Positions 44,274 through 56,123 of a DNA stretch of 64,000 nt are shown here, piece by piece. The translations under genes and the position numbers were made by a program. A model generated the notes under the pieces. It had not been told where the DNA came from. It saw only the letters and a list, made by a program, of their open reading frames with translations, and did no database searches. Each line of letters opens with the position of its first letter. Position 1 is the first letter of the stretch. This DNA is from Agapanthus africanus (Eukaryota > Streptophyta > Magnoliopsida > Asparagales > Amaryllidaceae). The stretch lies in NCBI GenBank assembly GCA_030015575.1, contig JASDDO010000001.1:517385772-517449771 (forward strand). The letters are read 5' to 3'.

Positions 44274-45147
44274 ATTTTTGCTCAGGAGAAGTTAAATGTG
44301 TTTAGAACGCCACTTAACATTATATTGTTCACGGGGTGTCTAGACAAGTGTTCAAGGCGCAACCACCAAAAGAGAAAGGGTTATTCCAAATTAAGTAATT
44401 TCACCAAAGTGTTGAAAACCTCCACTTATCTTTGCACTTACCTGGTTTCATGATCAATATATCTTGAGCTCGTTTCTCGACTCAGTTTTATTTTGACAAT
44501 CAAGTTTTGGAGCAAGTCTAGTTGACCCAGGTAAACCTTGGACTGATTAGGTGTGTGGTTTGTGTCGTAATTGTTTTTTATTTACCTTCTTGTGTGTATA
44601 ATTTCAATTCATTCTTTTGTTAATAACTAACAACAAAAAATCAAAAAAAAAAAATCGCCTCGTTTTCCATCCCCTCGTCTTTTCACTTTCTATTCATGGG
44701 TAACCCAAATCGACCAACTCTTGTCGAGTTTTGATACTCTTAACCAAATATTCCATTATATGATTCTTACTTTGGTAGAATATCCAACAATACATTCATA
44801 CCCAAAATTTCTTTGAGAGATAGGATAGAACCTTCTAGAAAAACCTGTTGGACACCGTAATCCACTTCTTATCAACTTATCAAACTTTCATACCTTCTTA
44901 TGTTGATACCTCTTCTGAGGCTAATTTGGCAACTCTTAAACTCATGTACATTGCTGAATATATTGAACAAGCCCGTAGCCGATCTTTCACGCCTTTCACC
45001 ACTCCGAATTCTTTAGATCAATAATTCCAATCATCTTCATAACAAAGTGTTGATCTTAATCCTATCCATTCTACACAATCATTCAGTTCCTACCAACGGT
45101 ACCCAACTTCCACACCCTCTCATATTGATACTTTTCTTACGGCTAAT
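44274..45147 (+). mobile_element. Athila-like internal region resumed
   Basis: Element sequence continues after H. It has several short open pieces and an A run at 44640-44655, with no recognised domain. Confidence 0.5.
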
Positions 45148-45456
45148 GTGGCAAATTGTCAACCCTTTTCTATTGCGGAGCGCATCGAAAAAGCTCGTAA
45201 ACAACAGTTCAACCACTTTCAATACTACCCAACCTTCGCACCGTCGCTATACATTGCTTCTAAACATCAATTAAGGAGTTCCACATTTCCAAATGAATTT
45301 GAATTTTTTTATATTGAAACTCCTTCACAAATCACGTCTAGTCTTAAAATATCATTAGAAGAATTTCAAAAAGCTTGTCGAAAAACAGAAGAATTAACTT
45401 CGTCCTTAGCCACACTCATACAACCGACCAAACCATCGGTTAATTCCCATAAATAA
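45148..45456 (+). CDS. Unrecognised open frame, Athila-like element
   Basis: The 102-codon frame is rich in Ser, Thr, Gln and Phe (I-A-E-R-I-E-K-A-R-K-Q-Q-F-N-H-F). It is followed closely by the larger frame at 45475. I see no retroelement domain. It may be part of a rapidly changing gag or of a lineage-specific extra frame. Confidence 0.4.
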   Translation: MANCQPFSIAERIEKARKQQFNHFQYYPTFAPSLYIASKHQLRSSTFPNEFEFFYIETPSQITSSLKISLEEFQKACRKTEELTSSLATLIQPTKPSVNSHK

Positions 45457-45474
45457 ATAGCTCTAGATTTTACC

Positions 45475-46320
45475 ATGTATGATGTGTCAATAGGACAAAT
45501 TAATGCAAGTGAGCCATGCACCCTTCCAAATCGAGCCTACCAGTTTCCGATTGAACCCCGCATCTCAAATTCTGGAAACCTGTCGAACAAACCAAATGAT
45601 CTACCAATTGAGGATAATATGTTTGATGAGTTGTGTAACTATTATGTGTTTGATTTACCTAATTGTGAAGAGATCGTTTCAAGTGAAACCAATACCACTC
45701 TTTTTGATCTCTACATCTCCAATCTAAAAAAACAACCTAGTGCGATTTGTAATGCACCAATTGAAAATCATGCTTTTGATGAGGTGTCTGAGAAATTAAA
45801 GTTTGACTTGATTGAGGATATCAATGCAGGGGATAATTTTGATGATGAACCCACAATTTTGGATGAGTTTTCCTCACCAATTCAACACTTTCCTTCAAAT
45901 TCGTGTGGGCATTATCCTGAACCATTAACTGCTATTCCCGAACTCCATTTGCTTCTTGATATTATTAATGATGATTTGACCGAATGCATGGATAAGCTTA
46001 ATCTTGAGGAGAATTTTGAGAATATTTTTAAGGATGGACTCATTTTATTGGATGTGTCAGATTTTCTGATTCATCATGTTCCTTCCACTAACTGTGATCA
46101 TCCTCCTGAATATTTGACCGATACTATTCCTCAATTTCTTTCCTCCATCTTTTCCATCGATCTATCCAAATTGCAAGATGACTTTTCACCTTCATCGCCC
46201 ACTTCTGGTTCACCAATTTCGGTCGACCTAAGTTTTCTTACGAACCTTAAGAAGTTTGATCCCATTTCAAAAGATATCGATAAATTAGTACAGTTAAAAA
46301 ATTATAGATTTATAGTTTAA
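45475..46320 (+). CDS. Unrecognised acidic 281-codon frame, Athila-like element
   Basis: It is the longest open frame in the Athila-like element. It is acidic, with Asn, Ser, Leu and Ile rich segments and repeated short phrases: P-I-E-x-N/H-x-F-D-E at about residues 42-52 and 95-103, and P-S-(N/T)-(S/N)-C-(G/D)-H-x-P-E-x-L at about 140-152 and 198-210. This suggests an internal duplication. It has no signal peptide, no clear membrane segment, and no zinc knuckle, protease or polymerase motif. It sits after the leader and before a long 3' non-coding region, so it takes the place of gag-pol. Survival of 281 codons in an element whose LTRs are about 10% apart is notable. Confidence 0.5.
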   Translation: MYDVSIGQINASEPCTLPNRAYQFPIEPRISNSGNLSNKPNDLPIEDNMFDELCNYYVFDLPNCEEIVSSETNTTLFDLYISNLKKQPSAICNAPIENHAFDEVSEKLKFDLIEDINAGDNFDDEPTILDEFSSPIQHFPSNSCGHYPEPLTAIPELHLLLDIINDDLTECMDKLNLEENFENIFKDGLILLDVSDFLIHHVPSTNCDHPPEYLTDTIPQFLSSIFSIDLSKLQDDFSPSSPTSGSPISVDLSFLTNLKKFDPISKDIDKLVQLKNYRFIV

Positions 46321-48180
46321 TCATTAGCGACTGTACTAATTTATTCAATCAATTTACAAGCTCAAGTTAGTATTCCATTTCATTCATCCACTTCATTTCT
46401 TTCTCCCGTTCATTCTTCTTATTTTAGTGCAATGATTTTTCATACCATTTTCGTCCATACACAGCCTCACGTGCTCTTCACTCCCTTCCTTTACGCGTTC
46501 TTTCACCAACCAGGATCTCATCATGATAAAAATTTTGAATGGTTGGTATTGACTTTTAATATGTGTAAAGCCTTTTATATACTGATATTATTCCCTCCCC
46601 CTAATTTTGAACTTCAATACTTAACAGTGGAAACAATGTTTCAATTAAGTTTGGAGGGCCTTTTTGTATATATATTTAGTCTGCTATTTTCTTTTTAAAA
46701 AAACCCGACAAATTTTGACCCTTCAAAACTTTTCATGACCTCTTTGTGTGGCATAACAGTGAGGACACTGTCCAGTTTAAGTTTGGAGGTATGCTCCGTA
46801 AGCTTTCTATTTTTGCATTCATGTGTAAATTCCGTATTTACATATATATTTGAAAACCCATAAAAATTGAAAAAAATTCCAAAATAGAAAAACTTTTTCG
46901 TCAAGTTAGCTAGTGGTAATGCATAGAATTGAAATACCGACGGTTTAGTTTGATAAGATAGAACAACTAAATTCTATTTTTAAAAATTAAAAACCTGAAA
47001 GATAACCCTTGTTTGAGTTTAATCTTAGCTAATATAAGTTTTTGCATCACACTACACGTGTCGTGAGTTTTGAGAATTTGATGACAAGTTTGAAATGTTT
47101 TAAAACTTTTAAAAATTGATAAATTTCTTTAGGATCAAACAGGTTTGCTCCAAAATGAGTAATATCAAGAATAGTTCATAAAGTGATGTGGATATGAAAG
47201 GGTATTATTGAAAACTTTAATGGAGGCTAAGTCTGAAAGATAACCCATCTGAAACTTGTTTGGAGTGATTACACACCTGATCTACACAAACATGTCTTTG
47301 ATCTTAAAAATAATATGAACAAACTGGCAATGTCTCCGTTCGCATTGAATTCTTATGATTTTCACACCTAAAATGAGTTTTTTTTGTTTTAGGACCTAGG
47401 TAACTTGGGCAATTAAGTCCGCTGGGGTGTTTTTACACCTAATACCCTAAAACCATCCGGTTTGGAAGCATTGTCCCAAAACTCGCTAAGAAACCTAGAA
47501 AGTCCGATATAAACAAAGTCAAGCAATTGTTCTATCCGAGTTAAAATTCCTCACGGTTTTTTGTGTGAGAATAATCTAGGCTGAAAACAAGTTTTATTAT
47601 AAAAATATTTTTTAATGGATATATGAAGGTTTTACATGATGATAAAGACTATTGCATGTTCACGAAGGTGTGTATGAACAAAAACAAGTAAAAGTGGAGT
47701 GAAAAACAAGGCTTAGTTTTCTATTAAAGATAATAGAAATTCTGGATTTGAGACCTAGCTGGAAAATGAAACTTGAGAAAAACTTAAATATTTACACACT
47801 CGCGTAATCCCTTTAAAGTTTTGTTTGGTCCGTATTTGTGGCTTGAAGACTCTAATCAAAGTTTTTGAAGCGAAACGACGCTATTTGCATGAGCACGTAA
47901 TGACGTATAGGATCTTAAGTTAAATTAGAAATGAGGTGTGAAAAATGGGAGTGGACGTTTCTAACTTAGGATGATATAGTTTCTAGCTTAGATACTGAAC
48001 TATAGAATTAGAATCGACGGTTAATTCAAGAAACTAGCTTGATAGGATTTTGTAGGTGTAATCCACTGAAAACTCTCAGGAGACAACACTTCTACTAGGG
48101 CAACCTAGAAGTTGAATATATTGTTGCACGGGCTCAGTGCAATCGCATTCCCTGCGAAAGTGAGATTAGGATTTTGTTTT
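46321..48180 (+). mobile_element. Athila-like 3' non-coding region
   Basis: 1.9 kb without long frames. Two earlier purine-tract-like phrases occur, AATTAAGTTTGGAGGG at about 46644 and TTTAAGTTTGGAGGTA at about 46778. They resemble the tract before the 3' LTR and may be remnants of duplicated tract sequence. Confidence 0.5.
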
Positions 48181-48215
48181 GCTCAGGACGAGCAAAATAT
48201 AAGTTTGAAGGTATT
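48181..48215 (+). promoter_or_regulatory. Dyad plus polypurine tract before Athila-like 3' LTR
   Basis: GCTC-AGGAC-GAGC (48181-48193), then AAGTTTGAAGG (48201-48211) just before the LTR TG at 48216. The dyad followed by the tract is a typical arrangement at the 3' end of Athila-like plant elements. Confidence 0.7.
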
Positions 48216-49807
48216 TGTTCATCACGTACCACTCATTCGATATCATTTTTATGAATAAACGGTGCTATTTAATCTGTGTCTGCTCATTAAGTGCGGGATA
48301 CAGGTATTCATGACAAAATACTAGAAACACGTTCAACATGCATGGGTGCGACATATTTGAGCCGATACTGCAAGCAGAACAGATAGCCGATCGATATTCA
48401 AGAGTTTTGCAACAAATCAAGTGAATACAACAAAAAGAATGCAAATGGCCCAGCATGATACAAAGTTGTGCAAGTATTTACTTGTGTGAACACATATGAT
48501 TAGTTGATTTTAAGTGCGAACACACAAAATGGGTATATGGACCAGCTAGAGACAGCCATGCTCATGATGCAAGTGGGCTCGATGCAAGTGGGCAAGTAGG
48601 CATGGTTATGATGAGTTGATAAAGAGTTGATGTGGTTGTTTCAAGCTTGATGCATTGATCCAAATCTCCAGATTAATACCCTTGATGTTTTAAAAGAAAT
48701 AAGTTATACCGGAGAGATGATGTCAGAAGACCACAGAACAAATACGATCCCCACCACTCATGACCAGGACGCCGATTTAATCAAATTAGCCGCAACTGGC
48801 AGCCCCACTAGCTCCAAACCACCTCGTACTTCTTTTGTGGGTCCCATGTTGACTCATCAGTCCATTTTGATCATTTCATTTTGTAGTTGAGATCCCTATA
48901 AATACCAGTACAGATTGCAAGAAAGGGGTCCAACTTTTAAGCCATACTTTTGTACATAGTAGTTCATTTTGCCAATTTCATTTTGTTGTTTACATTGAGT
49001 TCTTTACTTTTCTCTGATCTTGCGATCTCTTAAGTGAGCTTGCAAATTTAGATTTTAGTATTTGAACTCATTAGCTTGTATCTTGGATTGCACTTCAATA
49101 AAACTTTCATTTCATTGCACTTGGTTCTTAGTATTTCTTGCTCTATATTTTTATTGTAATGTTTTGTATGACCTCTTCTTTCTTGTGTTATATTTTTGTT
49201 TATGAGATGAATTGTAAGTAGTTTTCTTACTTGTTAGGGAAAGAGAAGGGGAAGTTTGAGTTTGGAATTTCTTACTTTTTCCTTTGCCCGACACCATGTA
49301 GATTGAACTCCGACCAAAGAATCGCACTCTGCTCCTTTCGACACCCTATCCTTCATGATAATAGTGATTCTTAATTGAGACCGGTTGTGTGTGTTTGGCC
49401 GAAGGCCGGGACTAAGAGCGAAGACCGGAAGGACAAGGGTCAATTAAAACGGACTTAGCATTTGGAAAGTATTGCTTAAACTCACAAGTACCGTTTTAAA
49501 GTAGCATAATCCATGTTGTTCCCGATTACCCTAGCGTCAATATCGAGAGAGACACAAAAGAAAGAATACGGATTTTCCTAACTTAAATTGACTTAATCCT
49601 ATCCCTAACAAGCTCTCTTTGAATATAAGCGCAATACATATGATAGCAACGAACACACTCTGACTTTTGGACTTAACTCGTTAGAACAAGAATGAAAAAC
49701 ATACCTTCTCTCTGTGGAAACCCCATACTCATTGAGGCTAGCTTCAAGCGACACCATCTAGATTACGGTAAATAGAACTTCGTAGAACATGCAAAAACGA
49801 TCAATCA
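48216..49807 (+). mobile_element. Athila-like 3' LTR, 1.59 kb
   Basis: It aligns with 17453-18951 and 32612-32718. Its TATA box is at 48897-48904. It ends ATCAATCA and is followed by GGCAC, which matches AGCAC before the 5' LTR at four of five bases. Confidence 0.85.
48897..48904 (+). promoter_or_regulatory. LTR TATA box
   Basis: TATAAATA followed by CCAG, conserved with 18155-18162 in the 5' LTR. Confidence 0.75.
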
Positions 49808-50741
49808 GGCACTGTCGTCTTAGTCATCCCTCCATCCGCATCCTTCAGTCAATTGTTAGGAAAAATAAGTTAGTGTTTAATGTCCCGGTAGTTAATAATT
49901 TTCAATGCAATCCTTGTGATTGAAATAAAAGTCATAAACTTCCCTTTTCTGAAAATTCACTTCGTGCTTCTAAACTTTTGCAATTAATTTACACTGATGT
50001 TTGGGGACCCACAGAATTTTCTTTTGATAGTTTTCGTTATTACGTAATTTTGTTGATTATTACACAAAATATGTCTGGCTATACCCTATAAAACGTAAAT
50101 ATGATATTGCCACCATTTTTCCCCAATTCAAAAAAGTTTTCAAAAAGTATTTTCAATTATCGCTCATATCAATATACTCTGATAATAGCGGTGAATACAC
50201 ATCTTTGGCCTCCATTCTCATATCCTTTGGTGTCTCTCATCTCACCACTCCTCTATACATCCCTGAACACAATAGCACGTCAGAACGTCGCCATCGTCAA
50301 GTTTTTGAAACCGGTCATACACTCTTGCATACGATCCTATTCACTTTAAGTATTAGAGTCAAGCCTTTCAAACCATTGTCTATCGCATAAATCTTATTTC
50401 CACACCAGTTCTTAATTTCCAATCCCTATTTAAAAAACTATTTCAATGTCACCCAAATTATAAACGTCTCCAGATTTTTAGGTGTCTTTACTATCTCTGG
50501 TTAAGGCTGTACACCTCCTCCAAACTTCAACATAGATCCACTCCTTGCATTTTTCTAGGTTATTCAACATCTTAATCTGCGTATAAATTTCTAGATCCCA
50601 TCACTCAAAAAAATTATATTTCTCGTCATGTCAAATTTGTCGAAACCAATTTTCCCGTGCAGCTATCAAGTATACATCAAAAGGTTCTTCCGCAAGATTT
50701 GGCCTCCCCTGACGCAGTATCGCAACCAATTAAGTATATCC
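49808..50741 (+). pseudogene. Copia integrase region, fossil (RE1/Ale-like)
   Basis: The plus strand shows the pre-integrase H-P-S landmark, then L-L-Q-L-I-Y-T-D-V-W-G-P with the first catalytic Asp. F-R-Y-Y-V-I-F-V-D-Y-Y-T-K-Y-V-W-L-Y-P follows, then Y-S-D-N-S-G-E-Y-T with the second Asp, and S-E-R-R-H-R at the Glu block. Further on come F-L-G-Y and I-S-R-H-V-K-F, the segment between integrase and RT in Copia elements. RT is not present: an LTR begins at 50742. Several breaks; clearly an old fossil, and the target of the Athila-like insertion. Confidence 0.8.
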
Positions 50742-51786
50742 TGTTGGATATAGCGCCCTCAAGGAAATTATTGTAACTGCAGATAGACAATTATGGTAAT
50801 TGAAGGAGGGCCTATACAGGTAGAACAGTCTTGCTCGAGATGACAGTATGCTATCTAGTTTGTCTTTATCATTCATGAGTATACGTTTTATTAAATGTCG
50901 CTATTACATAATGATAAAGCCTGTAGGATCCTTACTTGACCACCAGGATTATGATGGCGATCATACTTGTGGGAGCTAGGTGGTCTATAAGCACATCCTT
51001 CAATGTTCCTAGTCATGGGAGTATCGAGATGGACATCGATATTTCGGAGTAGACTAGTGTGTACATTTCTAGACCTCGATGAGGGGCAGTGGCCGGTCTC
51101 ATATCCATTGTTGTGTGGCACCTAAGATTGTATACAAGTACTCACTGGAGGTGAGTACATCGAACGGATTCACCGAGAACTTCTAGATGATATTATACCT
51201 ATCGTCAGATAGCAGTTCTCTTGTGACATCAGTACAGGGTAATCTTTAGACCTGATATCGTCATTTGTCTCGTGTGAGTTCCCACTATACTTAGACTACT
51301 ACCCTACCGGGGTTTAAAGGAGTCATGCAAATAGGTTTTAGCTGGGCACGGTCCTGAGCCACATGGAGGCAGTGAGGGATCGGAACGGATTCATCTCTCC
51401 CGGTATATGGAGTTGATGTCGCGCAGTGTTTGATTGGCCATCACCATAAATCCATGTCCATGGTGGATGAGATTTACTGATATGATATCATTAGTTTCTA
51501 GGTAGATAATGAGCTTGACATCGGCATGACTTATCGGGTTATTAGGGGTCCGACGTTATCCATCCCCTAGACACGGTATGCGACACTCTTAGACGAAGTG
51601 ACCGGATTGTATGGAGATTGTCACTTACATGCTCAGTAGGGTATAAACAGACTTGATTGTCGACCTCCCTTTTGACATATACCTGGGTAGCCATTACGTA
51701 TAGTTAGTGCCGCTGACATGCTTGTGGTTATAGATTTCTCCAGTAACTCACAGCCAGCGTATTGTCGAGTCTTTATAGTCCCACAC
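50742..51786 (+). mobile_element. Copia LTR head (5' half only)
   Basis: It starts TGTTGGATATAGCGCCCTCA and follows the LTR of the Copia element at 54027 for about a kilobase (the conserved block with 'gaccggtctc' type sequence near 51090). It stops at 51786 where an inverted LTR tail begins. No partner LTR is seen. Confidence 0.7.
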
Positions 51787-52449
51787 TGTAAGTTCGCTAT
51801 GCTCTCTACAATAGCGTTTATGACATGGAGGAAGCGATAATTTTAAAAATCTAGAGAGCAACTACAAGCAAACATAGGATCATGAACAACAACTACAACA
51901 TGCAACAAAACCAATGAGCTAATTCTATAAGTTTAAAGAGACTACAACCTTTGTAGCATCTTCGAGTGCTCGACATTTGTGTTGGACTCCTTGTAGGCTC
52001 CATGAAGTTTGGAAAAAGCTTGCTTGGTGATCTCCCTGTCGAATATGTCCACCTTGAGATAACTCCATCACAAGTTTTAGCTTCAAATTGATCTCATCAA
52101 AATGAAGCAGCCCATTAATTAAACTTGCTAATGATGACTAGTAAGAGATGTAGAATAATTAGCTCACTAAATTCTTCTCTTTTTTCACTTTCTCACTTGA
52201 ACCATCACAAGAGAAATAGCCATGGAGATGAAGTGATGAGAATGACATGGCTTCACAAAGATAAGAACAAATATATCAAAGTTTATTTAAAATGAACAAA
52301 ACAAAAATGAGTCATATAAAGTCTACACGATTCTAATAAATGACTCATTGTTTCATTTAGTTAAATAACCAAATATCATTTATCCTTATCTTTGAATCCA
52401 ATGTGATTTTTATACACGCATATAATGTGTATATTCTACCATGACAAAT
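51787..52449 (-). mobile_element. Inverted Copia LTR tail
   Basis: Read on the minus strand, the segment around 52113-52330 matches the end of the LTR copy at 53750-54026 ('gagctaattattctacatct', 'tagcaagtttaatt'). On the minus strand it ends in CTTACA at 51787, a proper CA terminus. It is therefore the 3' part of a related LTR lying in opposite orientation. Confidence 0.65.
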
Positions 52450-54026
52450 TGTTGGATATAAGTGCCATTAAGGCAATTATTGTAATTGAAGGAGGACCTA
52501 TTTGAGAGAACAATTTTACTCGAGATGATAGTATATTATCTGGTTTGTTTTTATCTTTCACGTGATACGTTTTATTTATTATCACGTATCGTTTAGACAT
52601 GAGAAGCCTTAGGATTTTGCTTGATTATCAGGATGATGATGGAGATCATACTAGTAGGGCCTGAATAGTCGATAAGCACATCCTTAAATGTCCCTAGTCG
52701 TAGGAGTATCGAGACCGGGAATCGGTACTCCAGTTTAGACTAGTGTGTACGTTTCCTGACCCGGTTGGAGGGCGATAGATGATCCTACAGCTATTGGTGT
52801 ATGACATCGAGGATTGTATACAGGTGCTCATTGGATGAGTTACACTGGACGGACTCACCGAGAACTCGTAGCTGGTAATATTCCAATGTCAGGTAGCAGT
52901 TCACTTATGACATATGTACAGGGTAGTCCCTAAAACTTGAGATCGCCATAGAATCTTATGTGTGTTCCCACTATACTTTGACTTCTACCCTACCACGACT
53001 CAAAAAGTCGTACAAACAGGTTTTTATTAGGTATAGTCCCGAAGCACATGGAGGCAGTGAGCGTTCGAGGGGATTCGTCTCTCCCGGTATAAGGAGTTTA
53101 TGTCATACTGTGCAGGACATGACTACAACCACAAGTCAATGGCCATCACAGTGGTGATAAACCGATAAGTGTATCGGTTGTATCTCCTGTTCGTTATGAG
53201 TCCTCTATCGCACGACTTATCGAGTTATTAGGGTCCGACAGATTTCAACCCCTAGACCCGATATGTGATACTCTTAGACGAAGAGACTGGACTGTACGGT
53301 AATGTCACCAATAGACTTTGCAGGGTTCAGATGAGCTTACTCGTTGACCTTCTTTTGTTCAATATTTGGGTAGCCGTTACGTGCAGCTAGTACCGCTGCC
53401 ATGCTTATGCGCTATGGATATGATCATAACCTACTATCAGCGTATTATCTAGTCTTTAGAGTCTCACATTGAGGTTTCTCAGCACATGCCAAACGATGTA
53501 GGGCACGTATAGGGATGCGTGCAGGAGTTCGATTAAACACGTGTATTTGATACACGTATTTTAATCGGGTGTCTATTGATATTAGCCGATATATATGATA
53601 TAGTCAGATTATTAAATTAAGTGTTGATTTAATAATTAAATGTCTATTTATATATTGATATATTTATATATTAACTAATATCATGCTCACTTAATTATTT
53701 TCTTCTCTTTAATTATATTTAAATTTGATAAAAATATTGTAACATGTATGATGATACATGGGTGATGGGAGTATTAGACTTACATGAAAGATATGATATG
53801 AGAATGAGTCATGGATTTAGAAGCTTGTAGACTTAATGAATCATTCTTGTTTTCTAGTTGATAGTTTCTTTCTATGCTTATCTTCTTCATTAACACTCTC
53901 ATCTCCTCCATTCTACTTCTTCCTCCTATCAATTTTTCTTTAAGTGAGAAATGGAAAAGAAAAGAGAAAAATTAAGTGAGCTAATTATTCTATATCTCTT
54001 ACTAATTATTCTTAGCAAGTTTAATT
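52450..54026 (+). mobile_element. Copia LTR, 3' end cut by the next element
   Basis: It starts TGTTGGATATAAGTGCCATT and has the same conserved first kilobase as its neighbours. It ends at 54026 where the LTR of the Copia element at 54027 begins. The missing last part corresponds to the start of the inverted tail at 51787-52100. Confidence 0.7.
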
Positions 54027-56109
54027 TGTTGGCTACAGTGCCCTCAAGGTAATTATTGTAATCACAGGCAAGTGATTATGATGATTGAGAGAGGACCTAT
54101 ACGGATAGAACAATCTTACTCGTGATGATAGTATGCTATCCGGTTTGTCTATATCATCATGTACATGTATTATGTGATATTACAGATCACTATTATATAT
54201 TGATAGAGCCCATAGGATTCTTACTTGACTACCAGCATTATGATGGCGATCATATACATGGGAGCTGGATGGTCTATAAGCACATCCTTAAATGTCCCTA
54301 GTCGAGAGAGTACTGAGACTGGTCATCGATACTCCAGAGTAGACTAGTGTATACTTATCGAGACCCCGACGAGGGGCGGTGGCCGGTCTCACAAGCCATT
54401 GTTGTCAGTTAGTCACCTAAGATGGTATACATGTGCTAATTAGGTTATTAGTTACACTAGACGGACTCGCCGGGAACATGCTAGATAGTATTATACCTAG
54501 TGTCAGATAGCAGTTCTCAGGTGACATGAGTACAGGTTAGTCCGTCGACCTGAGATCGTCATTTGTCTTGTGTGAGTTCCCACTGTGCTTTGATTACTAC
54601 CTTACCACAGCTCAAAGGATTTATGCAAACAGGTTTTAGTTAGGTACAGTCCTAAGCCACATGGAGATAGTGAGCGGATCGTCGGGGATTCATCTCTCCC
54701 GGTATTGGGGGTTGATGTCGCGCTGTGCACGGGTGGCCATCTCCAGAAATCCTTGGCCAAGGTAGACGAGAATTACTGATTTGGATCAGTAGTTTCTCTG
54801 TAGGTGATGGGCTTCACACCGATATAAAATATCGCATTATTAGGGGTCTGACTTTATCCACCCCCTAGACTCGATATGCGATACTCTTAGACAAACAGAC
54901 CGGACTGTACGTAGATTTTCATAGACAGGCTCAGTAGGGGTTCGGACGAGTTTGCTCGTCGGCCTTCCTTTCGCTCAATACCTGGATAGCGTTACGTACA
55001 GCTAGTACCGTTGACGTGCTTATGGTTAAACCCACTGCCAGCGTATTGACGAGTTTTTAGAGTCCCACACAGAGGGTTTCCCTGATTCAGGTGAAATGAT
55101 GTAGTAGCCGTAGTTTGATACGTGCGGGGCTCCGATCGAATGATTGTACTAGTTAACCGGACTTTCGATCGGACGGTTGATAATACTAACCATCTCGGGC
55201 TTGAGCCGGATTATTAAATCAGGTATTGATTTAATAATTTACGTATATGTATTTCGATATGTATATTTTAGTATTATGTTCTTTGTGTTATTCTATTTTT
55301 TTGGGTAATCGTATTTTGGTACGAATACGGGTATGTATATACAGTTGAGTGTAATCCGTATTTATACGGAAAACATTCTAGAAAATGGACACCACATTTT
55401 GGTTTATCCATTTATTAAATTAAATGGAAATGAGGAGTAAAGGTGATAAAAAGAGAATGGTGAAAACCATACTTGAATAGTGTTGATAAATGAATTATTA
55501 ATTCATTTGTGCAAACTATTCAAGTATGGTTGCAATATGTTTATTGAAAAAAATTGTTTTACAAAAACCTTGCTTCATATTTTCTCACCCGATGGATGGT
55601 TGACATGAGTTTCATCCTCACCATTTTTGGTTAGCTCTCTCTTCACTACCTTTCTTGAGCTCCTCCACCTTCTTCTTGAACCTCCTCTCTACAATCTCAT
55701 GTGTTGAGAATCAAGAGAGGAGGTGAGATAAATACAGATTTAGAACCATTCACTACATCCTAAACACTTTAGATTAGCAATCTATAGTCTCTAGTTGCTC
55801 CATTAGATTCTTAGTATGGAGTTAGAGCCATGAGCTGCATCCCTCGGATGGATAATCTTCGACGGAGGAAGACCGGCGATCAAGTTCGATCCAGGAGACC
55901 TCTAGGAGCTAAGGAAGATGGTAGAAAACCGAAGGACATGAATCATTCAGTATAACACTTCTAACTCAGTAGCTAGATCTTCTTTTGTTAGTTAGTTTAG
56001 GTTTTTGGTTCGATTCTAGGAAGGGTTTTTTAGCACCAAAATTTTTAAACACCAAATTTTGTTCCGCGCCGGCCACGGTAGATGCCCAAAGCGCTAGCAA
56101 ACCCTAACA
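54027..56109 (+). mobile_element. Copia 5' LTR, 2.08 kb
   Basis: It starts TGTTGGCTACAGTGCCCTCA and ends GCAAACCCTAACA next to the primer site. It is the most complete member of the LTR group in this window and a good reference for the partial copies at 642, 50742, 52450, 61499 and 63668. Confidence 0.85.
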
Positions 56110-56123
56110 TGGTATCAGAACCA
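56110..56123 (+). promoter_or_regulatory. Primer binding site of Copia element
   Basis: TGGTATCAGAACCA lies directly after the LTR CA. It is the initiator-Met tRNA type with one change from TGGTATCAGAGCCA. Confidence 0.82.

Larger units (their letters stand above)
17453..49807 (+). mobile_element. Athila-like Ty3/Gypsy LTR element hosting elements G and H (fossil, non-autonomous)
   Basis: The 5' LTR is 17453-18951 plus 32612 to about 32718. The primer site is at 32722, and the internal region is split into 32740-33691 and 44274-48215. The 3' LTR is 48216-49807. With the guests removed the element is about 8 kb, with LTRs near 1.6 kb. The Asp-tRNA-type primer site and the 'gctc-aggac-gagc' dyad followed by an AAGTTTGAAGG purine tract before the 3' LTR resemble Athila elements. 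The two LTRs differ by about 10% by eye, which at the commonly used grass rate would be around 4 million years. No RT or integrase is recognisable, so it depended on a relative. Confidence 0.75.
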
